NCBI GenBank assembly: GCA_018064855.1
Contig: JAGHUM010000047.1
Span: forward strand, 1-64,000
DNA length: 64,000 bases
DNA from: Candidatus Physcocola equi
GTDB lineage: Bacteria > Bacteroidota > Bacteroidia > Bacteroidales > Paludibacteraceae
Direction: 5' to 3'
Positions 37,113 to 45,373 of the stretch are shown here, piece after piece. The notes beneath the pieces were generated by a model that saw only the letters and a list, made by a program, of their open reading frames with translations, was not told where the DNA came from and ran no database searches. The position numbers and the translations under genes were made by a program. Numbering within the stretch: position 1 is the stretch's first letter; the number at the start of each line of letters is the position of its first letter.

Positions 37113-37649
37113 ATGGATTCTCTTTCACCCCAACAGCGTCACTTTTGCATGAGTAGGATTCGTGGGAAAAACACGAAACCGGAGATGATTGTGCGTCGTT
37201 GGCTTTGGAGCCAGGGTTTTCGTTACAGGATAAATGACCACCGTTTTATTGGTAAACCGGATCTTGTGTTGAAAAAATGGAAAACGGTGATTTTTGTCAA
37301 TGGTTGTTTCTGGCATGGGCATGCCGAATGTGGGCGTTTCCGTTTGCCTAAATCTAACGTGCAGTTTTGGCAGGATAAAATTTCGCGTAATCAACAACGG
37401 GATGCGGCCAATTATTTACAATACCGTCTCAACGGATGGCAGGTTATTGTTGTTTGGGAATGTCAGTTGTTGCCGGCGGTAAGGCAGCAAACATTGCAAC
37501 AACTTACTGCGGTCTTGGATAAGATTGTGTTGTCGTCTTCAAGTGTGGCATCTGCTTCTGCAGAACTGGAAAAAGAATCCTCGCAATATCTTGAAGGAGA
37601 AGAAAATTTGTCAATCGCCGCAGAAGAAAGTCCTGGCTACAATTCATAA
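37113..37649 (+). CDS. vsr: Very short patch repair endonuclease Vsr (orphan)
   Basis: 178 residues. The conserved N-terminus MSRIRGKNTKPE, the catalytic IGKPDLVLKKWKTVIFVNGCFWHGH segment with Asp, Cys and two His positions of the Vsr family, and the WQDKISRNQQRD and NGWQVIVVWECQL segments are all present. Vsr nicks next to T:G mismatches made by deamination of 5-methylcytosine, and is usually encoded beside a cytosine-5 methyltransferase. No such methyltransferase gene lies in this window. The last 40 residues are Ser/Glu-rich and not part of the family core. Confidence 0.88.
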   Translation: MDSLSPQQRHFCMSRIRGKNTKPEMIVRRWLWSQGFRYRINDHRFIGKPDLVLKKWKTVIFVNGCFWHGHAECGRFRLPKSNVQFWQDKISRNQQRDAANYLQYRLNGWQVIVVWECQLLPAVRQQTLQQLTAVLDKIVLSSSSVASASAELEKESSQYLEGEENLSIAAEESPGYNS

Positions 37650-37652
37650 CCT

Positions 37653-37694
37653 ATAACCCACAACTCACAACCCATAACCCACAACTCACAACTC
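37653..37694. repeat. Short tandem repeat, 21-bp unit, two copies
   Basis: ATAACCCACAACTCACAACCC (21 bp, 37653-37673) is followed by a copy with one change (37674-37694). It lies between the convergent stop codons of vsr and the CDF gene and overlaps the last codons of the latter. Confidence 0.85.
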
Positions 37695-38606
37695 AATCTG
37701 TGGCTCAACATGAATGGTGATATTCGTTTGTTTGCCAAATGCAGCCCTTAATTCTTCTTCTATCAATGTCGCCTTTTCATGTGCCTCGTGCAATGTCAGG
37801 TTGCCATTCATTCTTACGTGCATATTGATGGCATAGTGCGCTCCGATTTGTCTTGTTTGCAGATTGTGCAGGTCTGTCACGCCTTCCACGTTGGTTACCA
37901 AACGTTCAATCTCGTTTTCGGTCTCGGTGGGCAGACTGCTTTCCAATAGTTGACTCACACTTTCCTGAATCAGTTTAAGCGCGACTTTGAATATGAAGAA
38001 ACTTACGATTACGGCGGCTATTGGGTCGAGAATAGACCAGTTGTTGCCAAGCCAACAGGCCATGCCGATTCCTATGGCTGTGCCGATGGAGGAGAGGGCG
38101 TCGCTGCGGTGATGCCATGCGTTGGCTATCAGAGCTTCACTATGAAGGTGCATTCCTTTTCGCATGGTGTATTGATAGATGCCTTCTTTCAATACAATGC
38201 TGACGACTGCCGCTCCAAATGCCAACCAACCGGGCGAGGGTAATTCCTCTCCCTGAAAAAAGTCGTATATTTTTGCACATCCGGTGGTGAGAATGGTGCC
38301 ACCTACCACGATGAGAAACAGACCAATGATGGTTGTGGCGAGAGTCTCGTATTTACCGTGGCCAAAGTCATGGTCTTCGTCTTGTGGCTTGGCGCTGATG
38401 CGAAGCATCACAATCACGATGAAGTCGGTCAAAAAGTCACTGAGGGAGTGTACTGCGTCTGCGATCATGGCGGCTGATGCGCCGAGTATGCCGGCTGTGA
38501 ATTTCAGCACAATCAGAATGCCGTTTATGACGCTGCCCAGTAAGGTGAGACGGACTATCTCTTTTTGACGGTCGTCTGTTTGTTGAGTGAGAGATTTTTG
38601 ATTCAT
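37686..38606 (-). CDS. Cation diffusion facilitator family transporter
   Basis: 306 residues. Six membrane segments are expected between about 20 and 215. The metal-binding signature is DAVHSLSDFLTD near residues 50-61 and a second HHRSDALSS near residue 170; both are typical of zinc/iron/manganese CDF exporters. An extended HGKYETL motif follows the second helix. The C-terminal cytoplasmic domain (about 225-306) has the ferredoxin-like pattern with HxxxTRxxGxxxxxxxHV-like residues. Exports divalent metal in exchange for protons. Transcribed divergently from the MATE gene. Confidence 0.9.
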   Translation of the reverse strand: MNQKSLTQQTDDRQKEIVRLTLLGSVINGILIVLKFTAGILGASAAMIADAVHSLSDFLTDFIVIVMLRISAKPQDEDHDFGHGKYETLATTIIGLFLIVVGGTILTTGCAKIYDFFQGEELPSPGWLAFGAAVVSIVLKEGIYQYTMRKGMHLHSEALIANAWHHRSDALSSIGTAIGIGMACWLGNNWSILDPIAAVIVSFFIFKVALKLIQESVSQLLESSLPTETENEIERLVTNVEGVTDLHNLQTRQIGAHYAINMHVRMNGNLTLHEAHEKATLIEEELRAAFGKQTNITIHVEPQIEL

Positions 38607-38624
38607 ACGTTATGTTTGGTTTTG

Positions 38625-38632
38625 CAAAGTTA
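38625..38632 (-). promoter_or_regulatory. Putative -7 element of CDF gene
   Basis: Minus strand TAACTTTG (plus strand CAAAGTTA), 18 nt before the CDF start codon, in the 78-bp divergent gap with the MATE gene. Confidence 0.55.
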
Positions 38633-38654
38633 AAGATTATCCGTCTCTTTTTGC

Positions 38655-38662
38655 TACCTTTG
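38655..38662 (+). promoter_or_regulatory. Putative -7 element of MATE gene
   Basis: TACCTTTG, 22 nt before the ATG at 38685. It makes the in-frame TTG at 38667 an unlikely start. Confidence 0.55.
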
Positions 38663-38684
38663 CGCCTTGAAATTTGATTCGTTC

Positions 38685-40022
38685 ATGAAGATTCTCCGAC
38701 TCGCCATACCTGCCATAGTCACCAATATCACAGTCCCGCTTTTAGGATTGGTCGATACTTCCATAACAGGGCATTTAGACAATGTAGCCTATATCGGAGC
38801 GGTTTCCGTTGGCTCTATGTTGTTTAATATGATCTATTGGAATTTTGGCTTCTTGCGCATGGGTACGAGTGGACTGACTGCGCAAGCTTTTGGAAGACGC
38901 GACTTTGAATCTGTCGCCAACGTACTTTTCCGTGCGTTGTTTTTCGCGTTTGCGTTTGCTGTGCTGATTGGGCTGATCCAGTTCCCCGTCATTTATCTGG
39001 CCTTTCATTGGATGAAGGCTTCTCCCGAGGTGGAGATGTTTGCACGTCAGTATTTCTATATCTGTATTTGGGGAGCGCCAGCCATTTTAGGTATGTATGC
39101 CTTCAAAGGATGGTTTATAGGTATGCAAAATACTTTTTTCCCCATGATTATTGCTGTCTCTATGAATGTGGTCAATATTATTGCAAGTCTTTTCTTTGTT
39201 TTCGCATTGCATTGGGGGGTGGCAGGTGTGGCTTCGGCTACATTGTTGGCCCAATATGTAGGGCTGACAATGGCGTTTGTGTTATGGTGTTGGCGTTACA
39301 AGCGCTTTTGGAAATACTTGAATTTCTCCAAAGCAATGGAGTGCGACGGATTAAAGGCTTTTTTCTCCATCAATGGCGGTATTTTTTTGCGTACGTTGTG
39401 CTTAAATGCGGTTATGAGTTTTTTTACTTTCGCAGGAGCGCGTTTCGGTGATGTGATTTTGGCTGTCAATGTGTTGCTGATGCAGATGTTTAACCTGTTT
39501 TCGTATTTCACCGATGGTTTCGCTTATGCGGGTGAGGCTTTGGTGGGGAAATACTTGGGTGCGAATAATCGCTCGGAACTTGTTCTTTCCATCAATGCCA
39601 TTTTCCGTTGGGGTGTAGTGCTGGTCTTGGTCTTTTCTTTTGTTTATGCGATAGGTGCCATTCCGTTTATTCACATACTCACTACGGAAGACCAGGTGAG
39701 AGCGCTCGCTCCTTCTTTCTTTGGTTGGGTGGTGTTGGTGCCCATTGTGGGGGTGTCTGCTTTCTTGTGGGATGGCATCATGGTGGGGGCAACGCTTGTT
39801 AAACCCATGATTTCCGCCACTTTCCTGGCTTGTCTTTCCTTTTTTGTGGTCTTCGGAGGATCGATTCTCCTGTCAAGGATAGATGGCTTTGCTTGCCTTG
39901 CTTCGCCTTGTGGCTTGAATCATAGCCTTTGGTTGGCATTCATTGTATATCTGCTGGTGAGGGGATTGGTGCAGCATTTTTGGATGCGAAATAATTGGAG
40001 TATTCGTCTTTCCCTTTTCTGA
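38685..40022 (+). CDS. MATE-family efflux transporter (DinF-like)
   Basis: 445 residues from the ATG at 38685. Twelve membrane segments are expected. The N-terminal half shows the DinF-like pattern IPAIVTNITVPLLGLVDTSI with the conserved Asp in helix 1, GSMLFNMIYWNFGFLRMGTSGLTAQ-type residues, and the second half repeats the fold (FTFAGARFGDVILAVN). Members extrude organic cations or drugs in exchange for Na+ or H+. Substrate unknown. Confidence 0.9.
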   Translation: MKILRLAIPAIVTNITVPLLGLVDTSITGHLDNVAYIGAVSVGSMLFNMIYWNFGFLRMGTSGLTAQAFGRRDFESVANVLFRALFFAFAFAVLIGLIQFPVIYLAFHWMKASPEVEMFARQYFYICIWGAPAILGMYAFKGWFIGMQNTFFPMIIAVSMNVVNIIASLFFVFALHWGVAGVASATLLAQYVGLTMAFVLWCWRYKRFWKYLNFSKAMECDGLKAFFSINGGIFLRTLCLNAVMSFFTFAGARFGDVILAVNVLLMQMFNLFSYFTDGFAYAGEALVGKYLGANNRSELVLSINAIFRWGVVLVLVFSFVYAIGAIPFIHILTTEDQVRALAPSFFGWVVLVPIVGVSAFLWDGIMVGATLVKPMISATFLACLSFFVVFGGSILLSRIDGFACLASPCGLNHSLWLAFIVYLLVRGLVQHFWMRNNWSIRLSLF

Positions 40023-40073
40023 TTTCTCTCGTTGCTCTGCACTTGTTTTGAGACTTGGGTGAGATATTCTATT

Positions 40074-40107
40074 TCATGTAGTCAAGCGATTCATGTAGTT
40101 TAGCGAT
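40074..40107. repeat. 17-bp direct repeat, two copies
   Basis: TCATGTAGTCAAGCGAT (40074-40090) is followed at once by TCATGTAGTTTAGCGAT (40091-40107), two mismatches. It lies in the 235-bp gap between the MATE and ribD genes; that gap otherwise holds the terminator and promoter noted below. Confidence 0.8.
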
Positions 40108-40113
40108 TCTGGT

Positions 40114-40145
40114 TTTTTTGAGCGTAATTACGTTTACTCAAAAAA
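40114..40145 (+). terminator. Putative terminator after MATE gene
   Basis: TTTTTTGAG (40114-40122) pairs with CTCAAAAAA (40137-40145); the loop contains a second palindrome CGTAATTACG. AT-rich and symmetrical, so it could act on either strand or be a regulatory palindrome. Confidence 0.5.
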
Positions 40146-40184
40146 TAGGTGAATTTTTAGAGGTCTCCTTTAATCTGTTTTCAT

Positions 40185-40192
40185 TAAATTTG
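40185..40192 (+). promoter_or_regulatory. Putative -7 element before ribD
   Basis: TAAATTTG, 66 nt before the ribD ATG; no clear -33 element. Confidence 0.4.
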
Positions 40193-40257
40193 AGAAGCAT
40201 TAAGAGATCAGCTCTCTTGTGCACTTCTCGATAGAGATCATCTTATTTTTTTTCAGC

Positions 40258-41304
40258 ATGATAGAGGTTAATGAATTATATATGCGCCGCTGTTTTCAGT
40301 TGGCAAAGCGTGGTTTAGGGTATGTCGCTCCTAATCCGATGGTCGGGGCAGTGATTGTAGGTCCTGACGGACGGATTATTGGCGAAGGCTATCATCGCCA
40401 GTGGGGTGGTCCTCATGCCGAAGTGAATGCTGTCGCTTCCGTGGCAGATAAATCGCTTCTGGCCAGTTCTACTATTTACGTCAGCCTTGAGCCTTGCTCG
40501 CATTATGGAAAGACGCCTCCATGCGCTAAATTGCTTATCGATCATAAGATTCCCAAAGTCGTGGTGGCTTGTAATGATCCTTTCCCAGAAGTGGCCGGAA
40601 GAGGCTTTCAAATGCTTCGAGAGGCTGGTGCTGAGGTGGTTACTGGCGTTTTGGAGGCTGAAGGATGGGAACTCAACAGACGTTTTTTTACGTTTCATAC
40701 CCGAAAAAGACCATACATCATCCTCAAATGGGCGCAAACTGCCGATGGCTTTATGGCTGCCGCCAGTGATGAGCGTTTGTTGATTTCTTCTTCCGAATCC
40801 ATGGCTTTGGTGCATCAACTCAGAGCGCAGGAATCGGCTATCATGGTGGGCACCAATACGGTTTTGGCGGACAATCCATCGCTTACGGTACGAGATTACG
40901 CAGGAAAGAATCCGCTTCGTATCGTTGTGGACAGACGTTTGCGTATCCCTTGCTCGGCTAAATTGCTCTCTGATGGTGGAAAGACGTTGGTCTTCTGTGA
41001 AATTATGCCGGAAAAAAACGATAATGAAAACGTGGCCTATATTCAAGCCCCTTTTGACGACAATGGCGTCAACATTCATTTTATTATGGAGGTTTTGTAT
41101 CAGCGTCAGGTGCAAAGCCTGGTTGTGGAGGGCGGTCCGTCTTTGTTGCGTTCTTTCTTGTCTGCTGGTCTTGTGGATGAGTGTCGGGTCGAGGTAAACG
41201 CTTCTCTGTTTGCAATGAACGGGCTTGAATCGCCCAAACCTGTCGGACGTTGTGTTGAGCGTTTCCAGATTGGAAATAATGTAGTGACTCGTTTCAGACA
41301 ATGA
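40258..41304 (+). CDS. ribD: Bifunctional riboflavin biosynthesis protein RibD
   Basis: 348 residues from the ATG at 40258; an upstream in-frame GTG at 40219 would add a non-conserved hydrophobic tail. The N-terminal deaminase domain carries the zinc site HAEVNA (His53, Glu55) and PCSHYGKTPPC (two Cys). The C-terminal reductase domain has ILKWAQTADGFMA, the DNPSLTVR segment and the VVEGGPSLLRSFL motif. The enzyme deaminates 2,5-diamino-6-ribosylamino-pyrimidinone phosphate and reduces the ribose, the second and third steps to riboflavin. Other rib genes are not in the window. The AbiH-type gene starts 8 nt after its stop. Confidence 0.93.
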   Translation: MIEVNELYMRRCFQLAKRGLGYVAPNPMVGAVIVGPDGRIIGEGYHRQWGGPHAEVNAVASVADKSLLASSTIYVSLEPCSHYGKTPPCAKLLIDHKIPKVVVACNDPFPEVAGRGFQMLREAGAEVVTGVLEAEGWELNRRFFTFHTRKRPYIILKWAQTADGFMAAASDERLLISSSESMALVHQLRAQESAIMVGTNTVLADNPSLTVRDYAGKNPLRIVVDRRLRIPCSAKLLSDGGKTLVFCEIMPEKNDNENVAYIQAPFDDNGVNIHFIMEVLYQRQVQSLVVEGGPSLLRSFLSAGLVDECRVEVNASLFAMNGLESPKPVGRCVERFQIGNNVVTRFRQ

Positions 41305-41312
41305 TTTAGCCT

Positions 41313-42386
41313 ATGTCAAGTTCAATGGATAATAAGAAACACGTCTTGGTCGTGGGTAATGGTTTCGACTTGGCAATCGGCAGGAAGACTTCATATTGGG
41401 ATTTCTTCCAAAGTGGCTACTGCCCGAAAAAATATCCCGCTCCGTTGATTTCTTACCTCAACAAGACTTTAGATAATGAGCATATCAGATGGTATGATCT
41501 TGAAACGGCTTTGCAGAATTATGCTATAGAGGCGAATAAATTGGGCAAGGGCGACGAATCTTTTTTCTCTGATGACGAGAAAAAGGTTATTTGCTCGCTG
41601 AAAGGCATCGTATTCGAGCCAGCCATCAGCAATTATCATGATTTGGAAACGGGTATAGAAAATTTTGATGCGATAGAAAAACAACTGATTAAGAAGGGTG
41701 TTCTCTATCAGGATAAATGGGGTGTTACGCAAGTCCCTCTGGAAAGGGATGAGATTTTTATGACGTGTATTGAACGGGATAGGGTTGCTCTTAAGAAAAT
41801 AGAGGAAGGGTTGGCGGCTTATCTTAACAGCATGGACTATAAGCATCCGGAATCAACCTGTTTGGCCGATCATATTATGCGTAATGCTTTGGAGAATGAA
41901 AATTCTGTAATCTATATGTTCAATTATACGGCCATTGGGTCTGACGTCTTGAAAGAGGACTGCTTTGCCGAAGGTTATGATAAGCGAATACACCATATTC
42001 ACGGTTCTTTAAAGGGCAATCATATCATCATTGGCGCAAAAGATGGGGATTATGGGGATTATAATTTTGTTCAAAAGGCTTTTGACCCCCAATTTGGTTC
42101 TACTTCCTTGGTGAGAGATCTGCTCGATGCGGATGAAGTGGAAATATACGGACATTCGCTTGGCGATTGTGACAGCCAGTATTTCATGCCGTTTTTCTTG
42201 CAACAGGTGCAACCTACTGCGAAAAAGAAAACGATCAAAATCTACACCTACGATGAAAAATCAAGAGAAAACATCAAATCCAACATTCAGAAACTTACGG
42301 GAAACAAACTTTCGTGGCTGTATAGCATGAACGATTTTAATATATTCACTCAAAAAGATATGGATTGTATGTTGTCTGTGTCTTAG
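41313..42386 (+). CDS. AbiH-family protein (phage abortive infection type)
   Basis: 357 residues. Family hallmarks: LVVGNGFDLAIGRKTSYWDF at the N-terminus, a central DLETALQNY segment, MFNYTAIG, IHHIHGSL and IYGHSLGDCDSQYF near the C-terminus. The GNGFDLA and HGHS/HGSL type motifs define the bacteriophage abortive infection AbiH group. The biochemical activity of AbiH is not established. The gene is 8 nt downstream of ribD and on the same strand, so it may be expressed with a housekeeping enzyme rather than from its own promoter. No other defence gene is adjacent. Confidence 0.82.
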   Translation: MSSSMDNKKHVLVVGNGFDLAIGRKTSYWDFFQSGYCPKKYPAPLISYLNKTLDNEHIRWYDLETALQNYAIEANKLGKGDESFFSDDEKKVICSLKGIVFEPAISNYHDLETGIENFDAIEKQLIKKGVLYQDKWGVTQVPLERDEIFMTCIERDRVALKKIEEGLAAYLNSMDYKHPESTCLADHIMRNALENENSVIYMFNYTAIGSDVLKEDCFAEGYDKRIHHIHGSLKGNHIIIGAKDGDYGDYNFVQKAFDPQFGSTSLVRDLLDADEVEIYGHSLGDCDSQYFMPFFLQQVQPTAKKKTIKIYTYDEKSRENIKSNIQKLTGNKLSWLYSMNDFNIFTQKDMDCMLSVS

Positions 42387-42410
42387 ATGTTGTTTGATTT
42401 TTTGTTTGTG

Positions 42411-43502
42411 TTAAAACTGCATACATTCCCTTACAGCCAGGTCGGCATAGGGCTTTCCGCTGAATATGCTTTCTTTGTGCGTCATGCCAGCCTCTGTTCC
42501 ATAGTATAGAATAAATGGCTTGCCCCATTGTTTGCTGAATGTGATGGCCTCTTCCACCAGGTCTTTGTTTCCTTTGCATTCAAACAAGATACGATTAGTA
42601 TCGTGATTGTCGAGAAAAAGAAAGAGTTTGAATCCTTTGGGATATTGTGAAAAATGACGGCATACTTCGTTTTTCAGTTGCTTGTTTCCTATAATGTGTT
42701 CGCCTTTTGCGATATGCTTGAGTAAGATGTCTCTATATTGAAAATCAAGTACTCCGTCAAGTTCTCCGATGTAGTCTTTCTGCAGCCTTTCTTGGCGGAT
42801 TCCGTGGTACTTTTTCCTCCCTTTGTTTTTCAAGTGGACTGTGTCAAATAGGGTGGAGGAAAGCCCCATGCACCAAGCTTCTCCAAAAAATACTTTTCGG
42901 GGAAATCTGCCTTTCATTTCTTTCATGAAGTGCCTCCAAAAACTGAATGAAGGACCAATGGCATGGTCAATGCGCAGTCCGTCAAATCCCAATTCGCACC
43001 AGTATCCTGCCACCTCGGTCATGTAGTCTCGAGCCTCTTGGTAGTCAAGGTTTATTTTGGGCAGTTCTCCGTAGTTCAAAAAGCATTTGTAGGAACCGTC
43101 TGCATGGAAATAAAACCAGTTGCGATAGCGGCTGTGCGGATTGTTTTTTGCCGATAAGAAAAACGGGTGGGTGTCGGCGCAATGGTTCGGCACGAAGTCT
43201 GTGATGATGTGCATGCCGCGATGATGCACGTTGTCAATCAAATTTTTCACATCATCAATCGAGCCGAAATGCTTGTCAACTTGTTTGAAATCTGTGATAT
43301 GGTAACCGTGGTAATTTTTTGTGGCGCAAATAGGAGACAGCCAGATGGTGTTGTAACCAAGACCTTGTATGTAGTCCAGTTTGGCGGTAATGCCGTTGAT
43401 GGTGCCACCCAAAAAAGCGTTCTCGTTTTTTAGGTGTGTGTCGCCGGTAAACCTATCTACTAAAATGTGGTAGATTAATGCACGGTCAATCCATTTGTTC
43501 AT
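42411..43502 (-). CDS. GH13-family alpha-amylase-like enzyme, cytoplasmic
   Basis: 363 residues, short for GH13. The four conserved regions are present: DFVPNH (I), GLRIDHA with the nucleophile Asp (II), FFGEAW with the acid/base Glu (III) and FLDNHDT with the third Asp (IV), so it should be active on alpha-glucosidic links. The barrel is followed directly by the stop: the usual C-terminal beta-sandwich (domain C) is missing or very short. No signal peptide, so a cytoplasmic role on imported maltodextrin or trehalose-like sugars is likely. It begins 1 nt after the upstream lipoprotein stop and is the last gene of a three-gene minus-strand run. Confidence 0.88.
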   Translation of the reverse strand: MNKWIDRALIYHILVDRFTGDTHLKNENAFLGGTINGITAKLDYIQGLGYNTIWLSPICATKNYHGYHITDFKQVDKHFGSIDDVKNLIDNVHHRGMHIITDFVPNHCADTHPFFLSAKNNPHSRYRNWFYFHADGSYKCFLNYGELPKINLDYQEARDYMTEVAGYWCELGFDGLRIDHAIGPSFSFWRHFMKEMKGRFPRKVFFGEAWCMGLSSTLFDTVHLKNKGRKKYHGIRQERLQKDYIGELDGVLDFQYRDILLKHIAKGEHIIGNKQLKNEVCRHFSQYPKGFKLFLFLDNHDTNRILFECKGNKDLVEEAITFSKQWGKPFILYYGTEAGMTHKESIFSGKPYADLAVRECMQF

Positions 43503-43503
43503 A

Positions 43504-44523
43504 TCAGTTCTTCAGATTGAAATCTACTTTTCCTCCTGTTTTGGTGTTGGTAAATACACCTTTGTAAACCATTTGGCTTCCGGTGGATGTGAATGAACCT
43601 TCAAAGTATCCGATTTGTGCTTTTGATTTGGAATCGTAGGCCTCAACTTTTAATTGACCGTTTGTGTATGCCACTGCTTTTGTCAGCCGGGTACCATAAG
43701 CGTTTTTGTAGGTGCCCTCTCCGTTTGCCAATGCAAAGGTGCAGTTGTTGTCTCCGCCGATTGAGCCCGTTAGTTGGAGGGTGCAGTTCATCGGGTTGTT
43801 TCCTGTTTCCTCAAAACCGCCGATAGGATTGTCATGATAACTGATGGTGCGCGTTTTTATTCTTTCTCCATATTTCATTTTTGTCCAGTTGCCGTGGTGG
43901 TCGGCTTCCAGCACTTGTACCATTGATTTGGTGTTTGTTTCCTTCTCTTGTTCTTTTCCGTTCACCTCATCTCGTTCGGTGACGTGTTCATTTACATACT
44001 GCAATTTTCCATTTGCGTCGTAAACATAGGTGAATTCCCATGAGTAGGAGTATTCTCCACCGGTATAAGTGTTGAGTCGTTTGTTTTTCAAGTCGATACC
44101 ATAACTGCATGCACCTCCAGGAACATATAAGTTAAGTGATTCTTCATCTGGTTCGTTCATCACCTGCAGTTCTCCCTGTCCGTCGTCGTATCGTGTCATT
44201 TTTCCGTTAGCGTCAAAGTCGAAACTGCATTTATCGCTTGTTTCCACATGCTTCACGTGTCCGCAAAGTTGCATAGCAATAAGGTGCGAGGTCTTGAAAT
44301 TGACTTCGTTGGTGCTGTCCATTTTCCAGATGGCGTAATGGTCTTCCGATTCCGGATGCTCTGCTGTCGCTTCGTCTTCGTTGACGGTGGTTGTGGATTC
44401 TGTTGGTGTGTCAATGTTCCCAACTTCTGGCTTTGTTTTGTCTTCTGTTGGGGTGGTGTTATTACTGCCTCCGCATGAAAGGAGGGAAAGTGCTGTAATG
44501 ATAGTGACGATATTCTTTTTCAT
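43504..44523 (-). CDS. Hypothetical lipoprotein, 339 residues
   Basis: Signal peptide with lipobox LLSCGG places the mature protein in the envelope as a lipoprotein. A Thr/Glu-rich linker (about 20-60) precedes a domain with DANGK and YDANGKLQYV motifs, reminiscent of repeat-rich (RHS-like or MORN-like) strands, and a C-terminal region with repeated 'G-x-Y/F-x-G' turns (GEGTYKNAYG, GYFEGSF, VYKGVFTN) compatible with MORN-like repeats. I do not recognise the family. It lies between another lipoprotein gene and the GH13 gene, all on one strand. Confidence 0.7.
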   Translation of the reverse strand: MKKNIVTIITALSLLSCGGSNNTTPTEDKTKPEVGNIDTPTESTTTVNEDEATAEHPESEDHYAIWKMDSTNEVNFKTSHLIAMQLCGHVKHVETSDKCSFDFDANGKMTRYDDGQGELQVMNEPDEESLNLYVPGGACSYGIDLKNKRLNTYTGGEYSYSWEFTYVYDANGKLQYVNEHVTERDEVNGKEQEKETNTKSMVQVLEADHHGNWTKMKYGERIKTRTISYHDNPIGGFEETGNNPMNCTLQLTGSIGGDNNCTFALANGEGTYKNAYGTRLTKAVAYTNGQLKVEAYDSKSKAQIGYFEGSFTSTGSQMVYKGVFTNTKTGGKVDFNLKN

Positions 44524-44611
44524 TATCCTAATAGTAAGTTATATGAAACAAAGATGGTTGTTTATAAGGAGACTGCAAAAATTTCATTTCACCATAGTCT
44601 GAAATATCTTC

Positions 44612-45337
44612 TCAGTTGTATTCTGGCTCTCCTTTCTCAATCATATTGCCATTGAAGTCGTAAATCTCTTTGAAGGAGTATCTTCCGCCCTCCTCTTTGT
44701 AACTGTAATCATAGAACACAAGGGCGTCTTTCTCTTTGCTGTATCCTGCAAAACCTTCTGCGGAATGGATGTGGATACATTCTTTCTCTCCTTCTGAAAA
44801 TTCTTTCTGATCTTTTGCGCTAAAGCCTACAGGCACAAGATAGGAGAAAACGTTTCGAGAGTCGGGTACGCCTGAAATAACCAGATACACGTTGTTTTTG
44901 TGGTCTTTGACGATGTCAACTTTCGCTGCGGCAATAATGTCTTTTGTCTTGCAACGGTGGTTGTCGCCTTTCCAGTCGCAACTCTCCATATCCGTTTTCG
45001 GACAGCAGACTCTTGTGACATTGTTTCCGTTTTCGTCGGCAATCCAAATTGCATTGATGTAGTCTTCATCTTCGCTTTGCCCCATTGGTTGTATGTAGGT
45101 GATCACGCCATGTTTTTTTTCAATCATCTTTGCGTTTGATGGCAATTGCAGGACAATTTCTGCCGATTGTTCAGGTTGGTTGCAGGGAACAACTTCCGTA
45201 GGAACGCTGTCCCCATTAGCATTGTCTTGTTCTTTTGCCTCGTTGGTTGTGGTGGATGGGGTATTGCCACACGAATGAAAGCATAAGGTGGTTCCCAATA
45301 GGAAAAGGCCTGTGGCGATTTTTTTTATGGTAGTCAT
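44612..45337 (-). CDS. Hypothetical lipoprotein, 241 residues
   Basis: N-terminal signal with lipobox HSCGN (Cys at about residue 23), followed by a Thr/Asn/Glu linker. The mature part has six Cys residues, several close together (VCCPKTDMESC, HRCKT), suggesting disulfides in the periplasm or on the surface. Ends with IYDFNGNMIEKGEPEYN, a DFNGN segment similar to the DANGK motif of the neighbouring lipoprotein. No family recognised. Probably first gene of the run with 43504-44523 and 42411-43502 (88 nt gap). Confidence 0.7.
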   Translation of the reverse strand: MTTIKKIATGLFLLGTTLCFHSCGNTPSTTTNEAKEQDNANGDSVPTEVVPCNQPEQSAEIVLQLPSNAKMIEKKHGVITYIQPMGQSEDEDYINAIWIADENGNNVTRVCCPKTDMESCDWKGDNHRCKTKDIIAAAKVDIVKDHKNNVYLVISGVPDSRNVFSYLVPVGFSAKDQKEFSEGEKECIHIHSAEGFAGYSKEKDALVFYDYSYKEEGGRYSFKEIYDFNGNMIEKGEPEYN

Positions 45338-45373
45338 AATTTCTTGGAAGTCCGCAAAAATTAAATCTTCTTC

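Noticed and set aside
40023..40257. Riboswitch (FMN type) before ribD
   Set aside because: The conserved FMN-riboswitch core was not found; only a direct repeat, a palindrome and a -7 element are visible.
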